Shown here: positions 16,665 through 25,727 of the stretch, piece by piece | Layout of the letters: every line of letters begins with the position of its first letter | How positions within the stretch are numbered: position 1 is the first letter of the stretch | Assembly: GCA_963784645.1 (NCBI GenBank) | Contig: CAWARY010000011.1 | Location: 124,001-188,000 of the forward strand | Source: JBBRVW01 sp963784645 | GTDB taxonomy: Bacteria > Actinomycetota > Actinomycetes > JACCUZ01 | Length of the DNA stretch: 64,000 nucleotides | Reading direction: 5' to 3' | Notes under the pieces: generated by a model | Told to the model about the DNA's origin: nothing | The model's input: the letters and a program-made list of their open reading frames with translations, nothing else | The model's database searches: none | Position numbers and translations under genes: made by a program

Positions 16665-17858
16665 GTGAGGCAGTTGTCGATCCGCCCGGAGAACGCCCAC
16701 CAGACCCAGCTGCTCCGGCTGCTGCGTGACGACGGGCCGGTCAGCCGGGCCGAGCTCGGCGAGGCCGTCCAGCTGTCCCGCTCCAAGCTGGCCGTCGAGC
16801 TCGACCGGCTCACCGACATCGGCCTGGTCGAGGCCCGTGGGCTGGCGGCCTCGCGCGGCGGCCGCCGGTCGGCCATCGTCGGGCTGGCCGAGGGGCTGCG
16901 GTTCCTGGGCATCGACATCGGCGCGACGTCGGTCGACGTCGCCGTCACCGATGCCCGGATGACGGTGCTGGAGCAGATCGCCGAGCCGATCGACGTCCGC
17001 CACGGACCCGACGCCGTGCTGGCGGTGGTGCTGGACCTCGTGGGCAAGCTGCGCGCCAACGGTCAGGCCGTCGACCTGAGCGGGGCCGGCGTGGGCGTGC
17101 CCGGCCCGGTCTCGTTCCGGGACGGCGTGCCGGTCGCGCCGCCGATCATGCCCGGCTGGAACCAGTTCCCGGTGCGCTCGGTGCTCTCCCAGCACCTGGG
17201 CTGCCCCGTGGTGGTCGACAACGACGTGAACATCATGGCGCTCGGCGAGATGCACGCCGGGCTCGCCCGGACCGTCGACGACCTGCTCTTCGTCAAGGTA
17301 GGCACCGGCGTCGGCTGCGGCATCGTCGTCGACGGCCAGGTGTACCGGGGCGCGAGCGGCAGTGCCGGCGATATCGGGCACATCCGGGTCGACGACGAGG
17401 GGCCGGTGTGCACCTGCGGCAACATCGGTTGCCTCGAGGCGCACTTCAGCGGTGCGGCGCTGGCCCGCGACGCGACCGAGGCGGCCCGCAACGGCCGGTC
17501 CGACTGGCTGGCCGAGCGTCTCGCGGCGGTGGGCGTCCTCACCGGCGCCGACGTGGCCGCGGCGGCGGCGTCCGGGGACCAGGTCTCGGTCGGGCTGGTG
17601 CGCGACGGCGGCCAGCGCCTGGGGCTGCTGCTCGCGGGTCTCGTGAGCTTCTTCAATCCCGGCATGGTGGTGCTGGGCGGCGGCGTCGCCGCCGGCCTCG
17701 GGCACCCGCTGCTGGCCGAGCTGCGCAGCGTCGTCTACCGACGCTCGCTGCCGCTGGCGACGGGCAACCTGCCGATCGTCCTGTCCGACCTCGGCTCGCA
17801 GGCGGGCGTCATCGGCGCAGCCCGGATGGTCTCCGACTCGGTGTTCACCCATGACTGA
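16665..17858 (+). CDS. ROK-family transcriptional repressor (NagC/XylR type)
   Basis: A 397-residue repressor with an N-terminal winged helix (about 10-70; QLLRLLRDDGPVSRAELGEA, then LSRSKLAVELDRL) and a C-terminal ROK sugar-binding domain (GIDIGATSVDVAV, NDVNIMALGE, VGTGVGCGIV). The full zinc motif CTCGNIGCLE is present, in contrast to the kinase upstream. The GTG at 16665 follows GGAGG by eight bases; the frame remains open to 16539 but that part looks like promoter DNA. It overlaps the ABC ATPase gene by eight bases and is likely the local, sugar-responsive regulator of the importer. Confidence 0.88.
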   Translation: MRQLSIRPENAHQTQLLRLLRDDGPVSRAELGEAVQLSRSKLAVELDRLTDIGLVEARGLAASRGGRRSAIVGLAEGLRFLGIDIGATSVDVAVTDARMTVLEQIAEPIDVRHGPDAVLAVVLDLVGKLRANGQAVDLSGAGVGVPGPVSFRDGVPVAPPIMPGWNQFPVRSVLSQHLGCPVVVDNDVNIMALGEMHAGLARTVDDLLFVKVGTGVGCGIVVDGQVYRGASGSAGDIGHIRVDDEGPVCTCGNIGCLEAHFSGAALARDATEAARNGRSDWLAERLAAVGVLTGADVAAAAASGDQVSVGLVRDGGQRLGLLLAGLVSFFNPGMVVLGGGVAAGLGHPLLAELRSVVYRRSLPLATGNLPIVLSDLGSQAGVIGAARMVSDSVFTHD

Positions 17859-19374
17859 CGGCACCGCGGCCACCGGCGCCGTCCTGCTCACGATGTCGGG
17901 CATCGTCAAGACGTTTCCCGGCGTCCGCGCCCTCGACGGTGTCGACCTCGACGTCCGCGAGGGCGAGGTGCACGCGCTGCTCGGGCAGAACGGCGCCGGC
18001 AAGTCGACCCTCATCAAGGTCCTCGCCGGCGCGCACCAGCCGGACGAGGGGACCATCACCTGGCGCGGCGACGAGGTCCGCCTCGGCAACCCGCAGGCGG
18101 CGATGCGGCTCGGCATGGCCACGATTTACCAAGAGCTCGACCTCGTCGACGGCCTGTCCGTCGCCGAGAACGTCTACCTCGGCCACGAGCGGTCCACCGC
18201 CGGCTTCACCACCCCCGCCGCCACGAAGGGCGCCGTCCGCGAGCTCCTGCGGCGCCTCGGCCACGCCGACGTCCCGCCGGGCCGTGAGGTCGGGCGCCTG
18301 TCGGCGGCCGGGAAGCAGATCGTCAGCATGGCCCGGGCGCTCTCCCACGACGCACGCCTCATCGTGATGGATGAGCCGTCCGCGGTCCTCGACTCGGGCG
18401 AGGTCGCGAACCTCTTCCGTGTCATCCGTGACCTCACCGCCAGCGGCGTCGCGGTCGTCTACATCTCCCACCGTCTCGAGGAGATCCGCGAGATCGCCGA
18501 CCGGGTCACCGTCCTGAAGGACGGGCGCACCGTCGCCACCGGCCTTCCCGTCTCGCAGACACCCACCGCCGACCTGATCCGGCTGATGACGGGCCGCAGC
18601 ATCGAGTACGTGTTCCCCACCACGGGCGGCGCCGTCGACGGCGAGCCGGTGCTCGAGGTGGCGGGTCTGTCGCGTCGCGGCGAGTTCACCGACGTCGGCT
18701 TCACGGTCCGGGCCGGCGAGATCGTCGGCCTCGCGGGACTCGTCGGGTCCGGTCGGTCCGAGATTCTCGAGACGATCTACGGGGCGCGCAGGGCGACGAG
18801 CGGCAGCGTCACCGTCGCCGGCCAGCAGCTGCGCAACGGCTCGGTCCGGGCGGCGGTGCGCAACGGTGTGGGGCTGGCGCCCGAGGAGCGCAAGAGCCAG
18901 GGCCTGCTGCTCGACCAGTCGGTCGCGCGCAACGTCAGCCTCGCCAGCCTCAGCCGGTTCGCCCGGTCGGGGTTCCTGCAGCGCGCCGCCGAGGTCTCGG
19001 CGGCCGAGGAGCACACCACGGCGCTCGAGGTCCGGCCGGCCGGCGTCCTGCGCCCGGTGCGCACCCTGTCCGGGGGCAACCAGCAGAAGGTCGTGCTCGC
19101 GCGTTGGCTGCTGCACGGCTGTCGCGTGCTGCTCCTCGACGAGCCGACCCGCGGCGTCGACGTCGGTGCCCGTAGCGAGATCTACACCCTGGTGCGCCGA
19201 CTGGCTGACGACGGCGTCGCCGTGGTGGTCGTGTCGAGCGAGGTCAACGAGGTGCTCGGCCTCGCCGACCGGGTGCTGGTCATCAGTGAGGGCCGGGTCG
19301 TGCACGAGGGACCGTCCGCCGAGATCGACGAGCACCGGGTCCTCGACCTGGTGATGGAAGGAGCTCCCGCGTGA
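17851..19374 (+). CDS. Sugar ABC transporter ATP-binding protein (RbsA/MglA type)
   Basis: A 507-residue double ATPase. The first domain has Walker A GQNGAGKST and Walker B LIVMDEPS; its signature region is degenerate (LSAAGKQ). The second has GLVGSGRSE in place of a standard Walker A, signature LSGGNQQ and Walker B VLLLDEPT, as usual for RbsA-like proteins. It energises import of a monosaccharide or polyol. Its start overlaps the ROK repressor and its stop overlaps the permease (GTGA). Confidence 0.92.
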   Translation: MTDGTAATGAVLLTMSGIVKTFPGVRALDGVDLDVREGEVHALLGQNGAGKSTLIKVLAGAHQPDEGTITWRGDEVRLGNPQAAMRLGMATIYQELDLVDGLSVAENVYLGHERSTAGFTTPAATKGAVRELLRRLGHADVPPGREVGRLSAAGKQIVSMARALSHDARLIVMDEPSAVLDSGEVANLFRVIRDLTASGVAVVYISHRLEEIREIADRVTVLKDGRTVATGLPVSQTPTADLIRLMTGRSIEYVFPTTGGAVDGEPVLEVAGLSRRGEFTDVGFTVRAGEIVGLAGLVGSGRSEILETIYGARRATSGSVTVAGQQLRNGSVRAAVRNGVGLAPEERKSQGLLLDQSVARNVSLASLSRFARSGFLQRAAEVSAAEEHTTALEVRPAGVLRPVRTLSGGNQQKVVLARWLLHGCRVLLLDEPTRGVDVGARSEIYTLVRRLADDGVAVVVVSSEVNEVLGLADRVLVISEGRVVHEGPSAEIDEHRVLDLVMEGAPA

Positions 19375-20453
19375 GCGAGCAGACGACCTCCACCGGCACG
19401 CCTGCGGCGGTCCCGCCGCCCGACGAGCACCGGCGCATCGAGGCCGCTGCCGCCGAGACCGCTGCCACGCGATCCGACTCGCCGCTGGTCCGGTTCCTCG
19501 GCAGTGCTGCCGGGCGCAACCTCGGCCTGGTGATCGCTCTGGTGATCCTGGTCATCGTCGGCATCGCCACCGGCGGCGACCGGTTCGCGAGCACCAGCAA
19601 CCTGCTGACAATCCTGCGGCTCGCGTCGGTGATCGGGGTCGTCAGCATCGGCATGACGTTCGTCATCACTGGTGGCGGCATCGACCTGTCGGTGGGCGCC
19701 ATCGTGGCGCTGTCATCGGTCTGGTGCACGACTGTCGCGACCCAGACGATGGCCAGCGACACGCACTGGATCGTGATGGTCTTCGCCGCGCTCGTCGTCG
19801 GCGCCGCGTGCGGGCTGGTCAACGGCCTGTTGATCGCTTACGGCGGTCTCGCGCCGTTCATCGCCACGCTGGCCATGCTCGCCGCGGCCCGCGGCCTGGC
19901 AGAGCTCATCGCCGACCGCAAGACCCAGATCGTCACCGTCCGGCCGTTCGTCGACTTCTTCGGCGGGGACGTGCTCGGCATCCCGGGCCTGGTCATCATC
20001 TTCGCGCTGGTGTCGGTGGCCGGCTGGGTGCTGCTCAACCGCACGACCTTCGGCCGGCGGACCCTCGCCGTCGGCGGCAACGCGGAGGCGGCCCGGCTGG
20101 CCGGCATCGATGTCCGCCGGCACACCGCGATGCTCTACGTCCTGCTCGGTCTCGCGTGCGGCATCGCCGCCGTGATGATCGTGGCCCGCACCACTACGGG
20201 CAGCTCGACCCACGGCACCCTCTACGAGCTTGACGCCATCGCGGCGGTCGTGATCGGCGGCACGCTGCTCAGCGGCGGCCGCGGCACCATCGTCGGCACC
20301 GTGCTCGGCGTCCTCATCTTCACGACGCTCACCAACGTCTTCACCATCAACAACCTCGACACCTCGACCCAGGCCGTGGCCAAGGGCGCCATCATCGTCG
20401 CCGCCGTGCTGCTCCAGCAGCGTGTCGGGCGGCGCAGCTCCACCACCACCTGA
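19371..20453 (+). CDS. Sugar ABC transporter permease (RbsC type)
   Basis: A 360-residue BPD_transp_2 permease with about nine to ten transmembrane segments starting near residue 42. The family stretch GMTFVITGGGIDLSVGAIVAL and the ATPase-contact loop FGRRTLAVGGNAEAARLAGI are clear. The first 40 residues are a soluble Pro/Ala-rich tail. A GTGA overlap couples it to the ATPase. Confidence 0.92.
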   Translation: MSEQTTSTGTPAAVPPPDEHRRIEAAAAETAATRSDSPLVRFLGSAAGRNLGLVIALVILVIVGIATGGDRFASTSNLLTILRLASVIGVVSIGMTFVITGGGIDLSVGAIVALSSVWCTTVATQTMASDTHWIVMVFAALVVGAACGLVNGLLIAYGGLAPFIATLAMLAAARGLAELIADRKTQIVTVRPFVDFFGGDVLGIPGLVIIFALVSVAGWVLLNRTTFGRRTLAVGGNAEAARLAGIDVRRHTAMLYVLLGLACGIAAVMIVARTTTGSSTHGTLYELDAIAAVVIGGTLLSGGRGTIVGTVLGVLIFTTLTNVFTINNLDTSTQAVAKGAIIVAAVLLQQRVGRRSSTTT

Positions 20454-20555
20454 CCCTCCGTCCCCTGCCGCGGGCGTCCGTACGCCCCGGTCCACCACTG
20501 CTCCAGCCGCCAAGTCACGTGACCTGGTCGGTCGCACGAACCAGAAGGAGAAATC

Positions 20556-21623
20556 ATGCTCGCGCGTCCCACCACCCCGCTCCGGCGGATGCTCGTGTCC
20601 GGCGGAGCCCTGCTCGCAGCGACGGTCGTGCTCGTCGGCTGCACCAGCAACGAGAAGGAGCCGGCTGCCGACTCGACCAGTGACAGCACCACCGGCAGCT
20701 CGGCAGTGAGCAACAACGACGAGCCCGGCGACAAGGTCGTCATCGGCTTCTCAGGCCCGCAGGCCGACCACGGCTGGCTGGCTGCCATCAACTCGGCCGC
20801 CGTGGCGGAAGGGAAGAAGTACAGCGACGTCGACCTGCGCGTGGCGGAGGGCACCAACGACGCCAACCAGCAGATCAGCCAGATCGAGACCTTCATCAAC
20901 GACAAGGTCGACGCGATCGTGCTGCTGCCGACCGACGGTGCCGCGCTGACCGAGGTCGCCACGAAGGCGATGAAGGCCGGCATCCCCGTCATCAACGTCG
21001 ACCGTGAGTTCTCCTCGCCGTTCGCCGCGCGCACCACCATCCTCGGCGACAACTACGGCATGGGTGTCTCGGCCGGCACATACGCCTGCCAGATCAAGGC
21101 CGACAAGGGGCTCAAGAACCCGGTCATCGCGGAGATCGCCGGCATCGACGCCCTGCCGCTGACCCAGGATCGGTCGAAGGGCTTCGCGGACGCGCTGAAG
21201 GCCTGCGGCGAGACCGTGGACAACCGGGTCGCGGCGGCGTTCACCGTCGAGTCCGGCGAGAAGGAGGCGTCCAACCTCCTGCAGGCCGCGCCGAAGATCG
21301 ACATCATCTGGAACCACGACGACGACCAGGGCGTCGGCGTGAAGGCTGCCTTCGACAACGCCGACCGTCACGAGTTCGCGTTCATCGGGGGCGCCGGCTC
21401 GGCCAACGCGATGCGCTGGATCCAGGACGGCGAGATGGAGGCCACCGTGCTCTACCCGCCGACCCAGGCGGCCGACGGCATCCGGCTGGCCCGTTTGATC
21501 GCGCAGAACAAGGGCCTGTCCGACCTGGTCCAGGTCGAGGTCCCGAAGCGCATCGTGCTCAACGCCCCGGTGGTCAACAAGGACAACGTCGACGAGTACC
21601 TGCCGCTCGGCTTCGAGTCCTGA
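20556..21623 (+). CDS. Sugar-binding lipoprotein of the ABC importer (RbsB-like)
   Basis: A 355-residue type-I periplasmic-binding protein anchored as a lipoprotein: basic start, hydrophobic stretch and lipobox LVGC (Cys near residue 29), then an acidic Ser/Thr linker. The core starts at KVVIGFSGPQADHGWLAAI and shows the NQQISQIETFINDKVDAIVLLP helix-strand and VINVDREF hinge typical of ribose/galactose binders. AAGGAG precedes the ATG. The 102-bp gap upstream contains the palindrome GTCACGTGAC (20514-20523), a possible separate control site. Confidence 0.92.
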   Translation: MLARPTTPLRRMLVSGGALLAATVVLVGCTSNEKEPAADSTSDSTTGSSAVSNNDEPGDKVVIGFSGPQADHGWLAAINSAAVAEGKKYSDVDLRVAEGTNDANQQISQIETFINDKVDAIVLLPTDGAALTEVATKAMKAGIPVINVDREFSSPFAARTTILGDNYGMGVSAGTYACQIKADKGLKNPVIAEIAGIDALPLTQDRSKGFADALKACGETVDNRVAAAFTVESGEKEASNLLQAAPKIDIIWNHDDDQGVGVKAAFDNADRHEFAFIGGAGSANAMRWIQDGEMEATVLYPPTQAADGIRLARLIAQNKGLSDLVQVEVPKRIVLNAPVVNKDNVDEYLPLGFES

Positions 21624-21651
21624 CCGCACAGCACCACCGGAAGGGGACGTG

Positions 21652-22830
21652 ATGACCGACGGGACACCGACCCTCGGCGTCGGCATGGTCGGCTACGCCT
21701 TCATGGGGGCTGTCCACTCCCAGGCCTGGCGGACGGCAGGTCGGTTCTTCGACCTGCCGTGCGCCCCGGCCATGACCGCCTTGTGCGGGCGTGACCGGGC
21801 GGCCGCCACGGCCGCCGCGGACCGCATGGGCTGGGCGTCGGTCGAGACGGACTGGAAGCAGCTCGTCACGCGCGACGACATCCAGCTCGTCGACATCTGC
21901 ACCCCGGGCGACAGCCACGCCGAGATCGCCATCGCGGCGCTCGAGGCGGGCAAGCACGTCCTCTGCGAGAAGCCGCTCGCCAACACCGTGGCCGAGGCGG
22001 AGGCGATGGTCGAGGCTGCCGTCGCCGCCGAGGCGCGGGGCGTCCGGTCGATGGTCGCCTTCAACTACCGGCGGGTGCCGGCGCTCGCGCTGGCGCGGCG
22101 GCTGGTGGCGGACGGCCGGGTGGGCACGGTCCGGCACGTCCGGGCGCAGTACCTGCAGGACTGGATCGTGGACCCGGAGTTCCCGCTGGTCTGGCGGCTC
22201 CGCAAGGAGAAGGCCGGTTCCGGCGCGCTCGGCGACATCGGTGCACACATCATCGACGTCGCGCAGTACGTCGCGGGCTCGACCATCACCGGCGTCAGCG
22301 GGCTGATGGACACCTTCGTCCGGGAGCGTCCGCTGCCGGAGGCGTCGGCCGGCCTGGCCGCGTCCGGAGGCTCCGGCACCGGTGCGGTCACCGTCGACGA
22401 CGCGGCCCTGTTCCTCGCCCGCTTCGAGTCAGGCGCCCTCGGTTCGTTCGAGGCGACCCGCTTCGCCACCGGTCGCAAGAACGCGATGCGGTTGGAGATC
22501 AACGGCTCCGAAGGCAGCCTGGCGTTCGACTTCGAGTCGATGAACGAGCTGTCGTTCTACGACGGGCGCGAGGACCCCGAGACCGCCGGCTTCCGGCGGA
22601 TCCTCGTGACCGAGCCGACCCATCCCTATGCCGAGGCGTGGTGGCCACCCGGCCACGGCCTGGGCTACGAGCACACGTTCACCCACGAGGTCGTCGACCT
22701 GGTCACCGACATCGGCTTCGGCCGGTCGCCGCGGCCGTCGTTCGCCGACGGCCTCCAGGTGCAGCGCGTGCTGGCCGCCGTCGAGGCCTCGGCCGCCGGC
22801 GGCAGCAGCTGGGAGCACGTGCCCGGCTGA
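21652..22830 (+). CDS. Gfo/Idh/MocA-family NAD(P)-dependent sugar dehydrogenase
   Basis: A 392-residue oxidoreductase. The Rossmann start is GVGMVGYAFMGAVHSQAW, the EKP motif is CEKPLANT, and the substrate domain has the GALGDIGAHIIDVA segment with its conserved Asp and His. Family members oxidise sugars, inositols or their derivatives. ATG at 21652 is chosen over the adjacent GTG at 21649 because the GGGG of the ribosome site sits at proper distance only for the ATG. Together with the following isomerase and the importer it forms a catabolic set, but the sugar cannot be named. Confidence 0.9.
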   Translation: MTDGTPTLGVGMVGYAFMGAVHSQAWRTAGRFFDLPCAPAMTALCGRDRAAATAAADRMGWASVETDWKQLVTRDDIQLVDICTPGDSHAEIAIAALEAGKHVLCEKPLANTVAEAEAMVEAAVAAEARGVRSMVAFNYRRVPALALARRLVADGRVGTVRHVRAQYLQDWIVDPEFPLVWRLRKEKAGSGALGDIGAHIIDVAQYVAGSTITGVSGLMDTFVRERPLPEASAGLAASGGSGTGAVTVDDAALFLARFESGALGSFEATRFATGRKNAMRLEINGSEGSLAFDFESMNELSFYDGREDPETAGFRRILVTEPTHPYAEAWWPPGHGLGYEHTFTHEVVDLVTDIGFGRSPRPSFADGLQVQRVLAAVEASAAGGSSWEHVPG

Positions 22831-22840
22831 CCCACGGACC

Positions 22841-22875
22841 GGTGGGGGCGCCCTCCCGCATGGGGCGCCCCCACC
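22841..22875 (+). terminator. Strong hairpin between dehydrogenase and isomerase genes
   Basis: A perfect 12-bp GC-rich stem (22841-22852 with 22864-22875), loop of eleven bases. It may end or attenuate transcription after the dehydrogenase gene, lowering isomerase expression, or stabilise the upstream mRNA end. Confidence 0.65.
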
Positions 22876-22916
22876 GCCCTCACCTTCCGTATGCGGCCGA
22901 GAGGTGGAGCACCAGC

Positions 22917-23921
22917 ATGAGCCGACCGATCACGTTGTTCACCGGTCAGTGGGCCGACCTTCCGTTCACCGAGATGTGCCGACTGGCGTCCGAGTGGGGC
23001 TATGACGGGCTGGAGATCGCCTGCTGGGGCGACCACCTCGACGTGGCGGCCGCCGCCGAGGACGACGGCTACGTCCGCGACAAGCTGGACCTGCTGGCCA
23101 AGCACGATCTCCAGGTCTTCGCCATCTCCAACCACCTCTCGGGCCAGGCCGTCTGCGACGACCCCATCGACGAGCGGCACCGCGGCATCCTCTCCGACCG
23201 GGTGTGGGGCGACGGCGACCCCGAGGGGGTACGCCAGCGGGCTGCCGAGGAGATGAAGACGACCGCCCGCGCGGCCAAGCGGCTCGGTGTCGACACCGTC
23301 GTCGGCTTCACCGGCTCCAAGATCTGGAAGACCGTCGCGATGTTCCCGCCCGTGCCCGAGTCGATGGTCGACGACGGCTACCAGGACTTCGCCGACCGGT
23401 GGAACCCGATCCTCGACGTGTTCGACGACGAGGGCGTGCGGTTCGCGCACGAGGTGCACCCGAGCGAGATCGCGTACGACTACTGGACGACTCAGCGGAC
23501 CATGGAGGCGATCGGCCACCGGCCGGCGTTCGGGCTCAACTGGGACCCCAGCCACTTCGTCTGGCAGGACCTCGACCCGGTCGGCTTCCTGTGGGACTTC
23601 AAGGACCGGATCTACCACGTCGACTGCAAGGACGCCAAGAAGCAGGTGGGCAACGGCCGCAACGGCCGGATGGGCTCGCACCTCGCCTGGGCCGACCCGC
23701 GCCGCGGCTGGGACTTCGTGTCCACCGGGCACGGCGACGTGCCGTGGGAGGCCTGCTTCCGGATGCTCAACACGATCGGCTACGACGGCCCGATCTCCAT
23801 CGAGTGGGAGGACGCCGGCATGGACCGCCTGGTCGGCGCACCCGAGGCGCTCGAGCTCGTCCGGCGGCTCGCGTTCGACCCACCGTCGGCCGCCTTCGAC
23901 GCCGCCTTCTCGTCCAGCTAG
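22917..23921 (+). CDS. TIM-barrel sugar isomerase/epimerase (AP endonuclease 2 family)
   Basis: A 334-residue xylose-isomerase-like TIM barrel. Features: WGYDGLEIACWGDHLD near the start, a metal-site Glu in RFAHEVHPSE, GLNWDPSHFVWQ, HVDCKDAKK, and the final metal Glu in SIEWEDAGMD. This group commonly pairs with Gfo/Idh/MocA dehydrogenases, acting on oxidised (keto) sugars. The ATG at 22917 has GAGGTGGAG ahead of it. It lies downstream of a hairpin yet is clearly part of the sugar locus. Confidence 0.9.
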   Translation: MSRPITLFTGQWADLPFTEMCRLASEWGYDGLEIACWGDHLDVAAAAEDDGYVRDKLDLLAKHDLQVFAISNHLSGQAVCDDPIDERHRGILSDRVWGDGDPEGVRQRAAEEMKTTARAAKRLGVDTVVGFTGSKIWKTVAMFPPVPESMVDDGYQDFADRWNPILDVFDDEGVRFAHEVHPSEIAYDYWTTQRTMEAIGHRPAFGLNWDPSHFVWQDLDPVGFLWDFKDRIYHVDCKDAKKQVGNGRNGRMGSHLAWADPRRGWDFVSTGHGDVPWEACFRMLNTIGYDGPISIEWEDAGMDRLVGAPEALELVRRLAFDPPSAAFDAAFSSS

Positions 23922-23976
23922 GCCTCCCGCCGCGCGCCGCCCTGCCACCGACCCCTTCCGGTGGCAGGGTGAGCGT

Positions 23977-24672
23977 GTGACCAAGGGGGCCGAGGAGCGC
24001 GAGCACCCGGGCGAGTCCCGCTACCCCGCCGCCGCGGCGATCCTGGTGGCGGTCGCGCTCTACGTCCTGCTGCCCAGCGCCCTGGTGGTCGGGCCGCGCT
24101 ACCTCGTGCCGGCGCTCGAGCTGGTGCTGCTGGTGCCGCTGCTCGTGGGCAACCCCCGGCGGATGACCCGCGAGACCCGCGCGCTTCGCTCGGTGTCGAT
24201 CGGACTGCTGCTCCTGATCGCCGCCGCCAACCTGAGCTCGCTGGTGCTGCTGGTCGACCAGCTGGTCAACGGCGCGACCAAGAACGGCGGGGCGCTGCTC
24301 CTCGGAGCCGCACAGGTGTGGCTGACCAACATCATCGTGTTCGCGCTGGCCTACTGGGAGCTCGACCGCGGCGGTCCGGTGCTGCGCACGCGCGTGCCCC
24401 GCTCGCAGCTCCCGCCGGCCGACTTCCGGTTCCCGCAGGACGAGGACCACGACGCCATCGACGAGGTCGCCGCGCGCTCGGCGGCGAGGTCGGACTGGTC
24501 GGCGGGCTTCCTCGACTACCTGTACGTCTCGGTCACCAACTCCTCCGCCTTCAGCCCGACCGACACGATGCCGCTCTCGCACCGCGCGAAGCTGCTGATG
24601 TCCACCGAGTCGGTCTCTGCGCTCATGCTGTCCGTCCTGGTCATCGCGCGCGGGGTCAGTCTGCTGAAGTAG
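23977..24672 (+). CDS. Uncharacterised membrane protein with a pore-loop-like C-terminal region
   Basis: A 231-residue protein with hydrophobic segments near residues 17-36, 40-58, 68-92 and 104-128, then a soluble acidic stretch (about 140-165) and a C-terminal part DYLYVSVTNSSAFSPTDTMP followed by a last helix. That C-terminal layout resembles DUF1345-type proteins and small two-helix channels. Function unknown. The GTG at 23977 is assigned because the hydrophobic part begins soon after; the frame is open further upstream without similarity. It may be independent of the sugar operon. Confidence 0.65.
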   Translation: MTKGAEEREHPGESRYPAAAAILVAVALYVLLPSALVVGPRYLVPALELVLLVPLLVGNPRRMTRETRALRSVSIGLLLLIAAANLSSLVLLVDQLVNGATKNGGALLLGAAQVWLTNIIVFALAYWELDRGGPVLRTRVPRSQLPPADFRFPQDEDHDAIDEVAARSAARSDWSAGFLDYLYVSVTNSSAFSPTDTMPLSHRAKLLMSTESVSALMLSVLVIARGVSLLK

Positions 24673-24674
24673 GT

Positions 24675-24702
24675 GGTCGGTGGTCGGTGGTCGGTGGTCG
24701 GT
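24675..24702 (+). repeat. Four tandem copies of GGTCGGT
   Basis: A perfect 7-bp unit is repeated four times just after the stop codon of the membrane protein gene. It opens the repeat-rich, gene-free block. Confidence 0.9.
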
Positions 24703-24734
24703 GAGTCGGGACGTGCGGCGCCGTCTCGTGCTGA

Positions 24735-24989
24735 GGTCAGGGCGGCTTGGGAAGAGGGACGGTCAGCAGCGATTGCCCCTCCTGTCCCGCCGTTCTGCCA
24801 TCCGAGACCCGCGGTGTGGATGCCTGTTGAGTGGCGCGACTAGGTCCGGAAAATCCACTTAATTCGGACACCTGAGAGCAACAACGCGCCACTCAACGAG
24901 AAGCCATCACGCTGGTCCCAGATATTGGGACGGTGGGTGAGCCGCGGCAGGTGGAGAGCCGGCCGCCGACCTCCCAAGCCGCCCTGACC
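24735..24989. repeat. Outer 18-bp perfect inverted repeat enclosing 219 bp
   Basis: GGTCAGGGCGGCTTGGGA at 24735-24752 is exactly complementary to TCCCAAGCCGCCCTGACC at 24972-24989. The enclosed DNA holds no gene, and its GC is locally lower. The right arm also forms part of the first unit of the tandem repeat that follows. The layout recalls a small non-autonomous element or the remnant of one, but no target duplication was identified. Confidence 0.8.
24826..24897. repeat. Inner 13-bp inverted repeat with AT-rich centre
   Basis: GTTGAGTGGCGCG (24826-24838) pairs perfectly with CGCGCCACTCAAC (24885-24897). A smaller imperfect stem (AGGTCCG with CGGACACCT) sits inside around an AT-rich loop. 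It could fold into a long cruciform or RNA hairpin. Confidence 0.8.
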
Positions 24990-25094
24990 CGCACCCACGA
25001 TGGCGCGACCCGGCCGCCGGCCCTGACCCGCACCACGACGGTGCGACACGGCCGCCGTCCTGACCCGAACCCACGACGGCGGGACCGACGATCG
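24982..25094. repeat. Three degenerate tandem repeats of about 38 bp
   Basis: Three successive units each begin with (C)CCTGACCCG and contain CACGAYGG..GCGAC..GGCCGCCG, at about 24982, 25020 and 25058; the third is shortened. They run up to the stop of the methyltransferase gene. No gene is visible here. Confidence 0.7.
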
Positions 25095-25712
25095 CTACCC
25101 GAGCGGCCGCGCGTGCACGCTCACGGCGTAGCCGGCGGCCGCAGTCCACGGCGCACCGTCCCAGGTGGCCAGCCGCCGCACCGGCGCCAGCCCCGCAGCC
25201 GTGCACCAGCGGTCGTACTCCTCGATGTCGACGACGGCGCCGGCTGGCGGGAGGTGGGCGCGGTCCAGGCCGAAGCCGGCTACCAGCAGACCGCCCGGAG
25301 CCAGGTGCGCCGCGACCCGCCGGACCACGACCGGCTCGGTGTCCGCGGCGACGAGCGGCACGATGTTGCCCGCCATCACCACCAGCTCGAAGGCCGGGCT
25401 GCCGTCGCCGAGCAGGTCGAGCGACGCGAGGTCGGCCTGCACCCAGCGCAGCACCGGTGCCCGCTCCCGCGCGACCTCGAGCATCGAGGCGTCGAGGTCG
25501 ACGCCGACGACGTCGTGCCCGAGCTCGGCCAGCCGGACCGCCACCCGGCCGGTGCCGCAGCCTGCATCGAGGATGCGCGACCCGGCCGGCACCAGCGCAT
25601 GGCAGCAGGACGCCTCACCGTGCACGTCGGTACCGGCGGCGGCGAGGGCGTCGAAGCGCGCCGCGTAGTCGTGGCTGCCGGCCCCTCCGGTGGCGTCGCT
25701 CCAGCGGGTCAC
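25095..25712 (-). CDS. Class I SAM-dependent methyltransferase
   Basis: A 205-residue methyltransferase. Motif I is ILDAGCGTGRVAVRLAELGH, motif II VVGVDLDASML, and the later strand FELVVMAGNI precedes HLAPGGLLVAGFGL. The substrate is unknown; the pattern is that of small-molecule (UbiE/Methyltransf_11/25-like) enzymes. The GTG at 25712 lies six bases after GGAAGGGAG. It is divergent from hglS with only 15 bp between the starts, so the two may share control. Confidence 0.88.
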   Translation of the reverse strand: MTRWSDATGGAGSHDYAARFDALAAAGTDVHGEASCCHALVPAGSRILDAGCGTGRVAVRLAELGHDVVGVDLDASMLEVARERAPVLRWVQADLASLDLLGDGSPAFELVVMAGNIVPLVAADTEPVVVRRVAAHLAPGGLLVAGFGLDRAHLPPAGAVVDIEEYDRWCTAAGLAPVRRLATWDGAPWTAAAGYAVSVHARPLG

Positions 25713-25727
25713 GACAGACTCCCTTCC

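Noticed and set aside
24673..25094. CRISPR array at the repeat block
   Set aside because: Units are degenerate, directly adjoining and without spacers; no cas genes are near.
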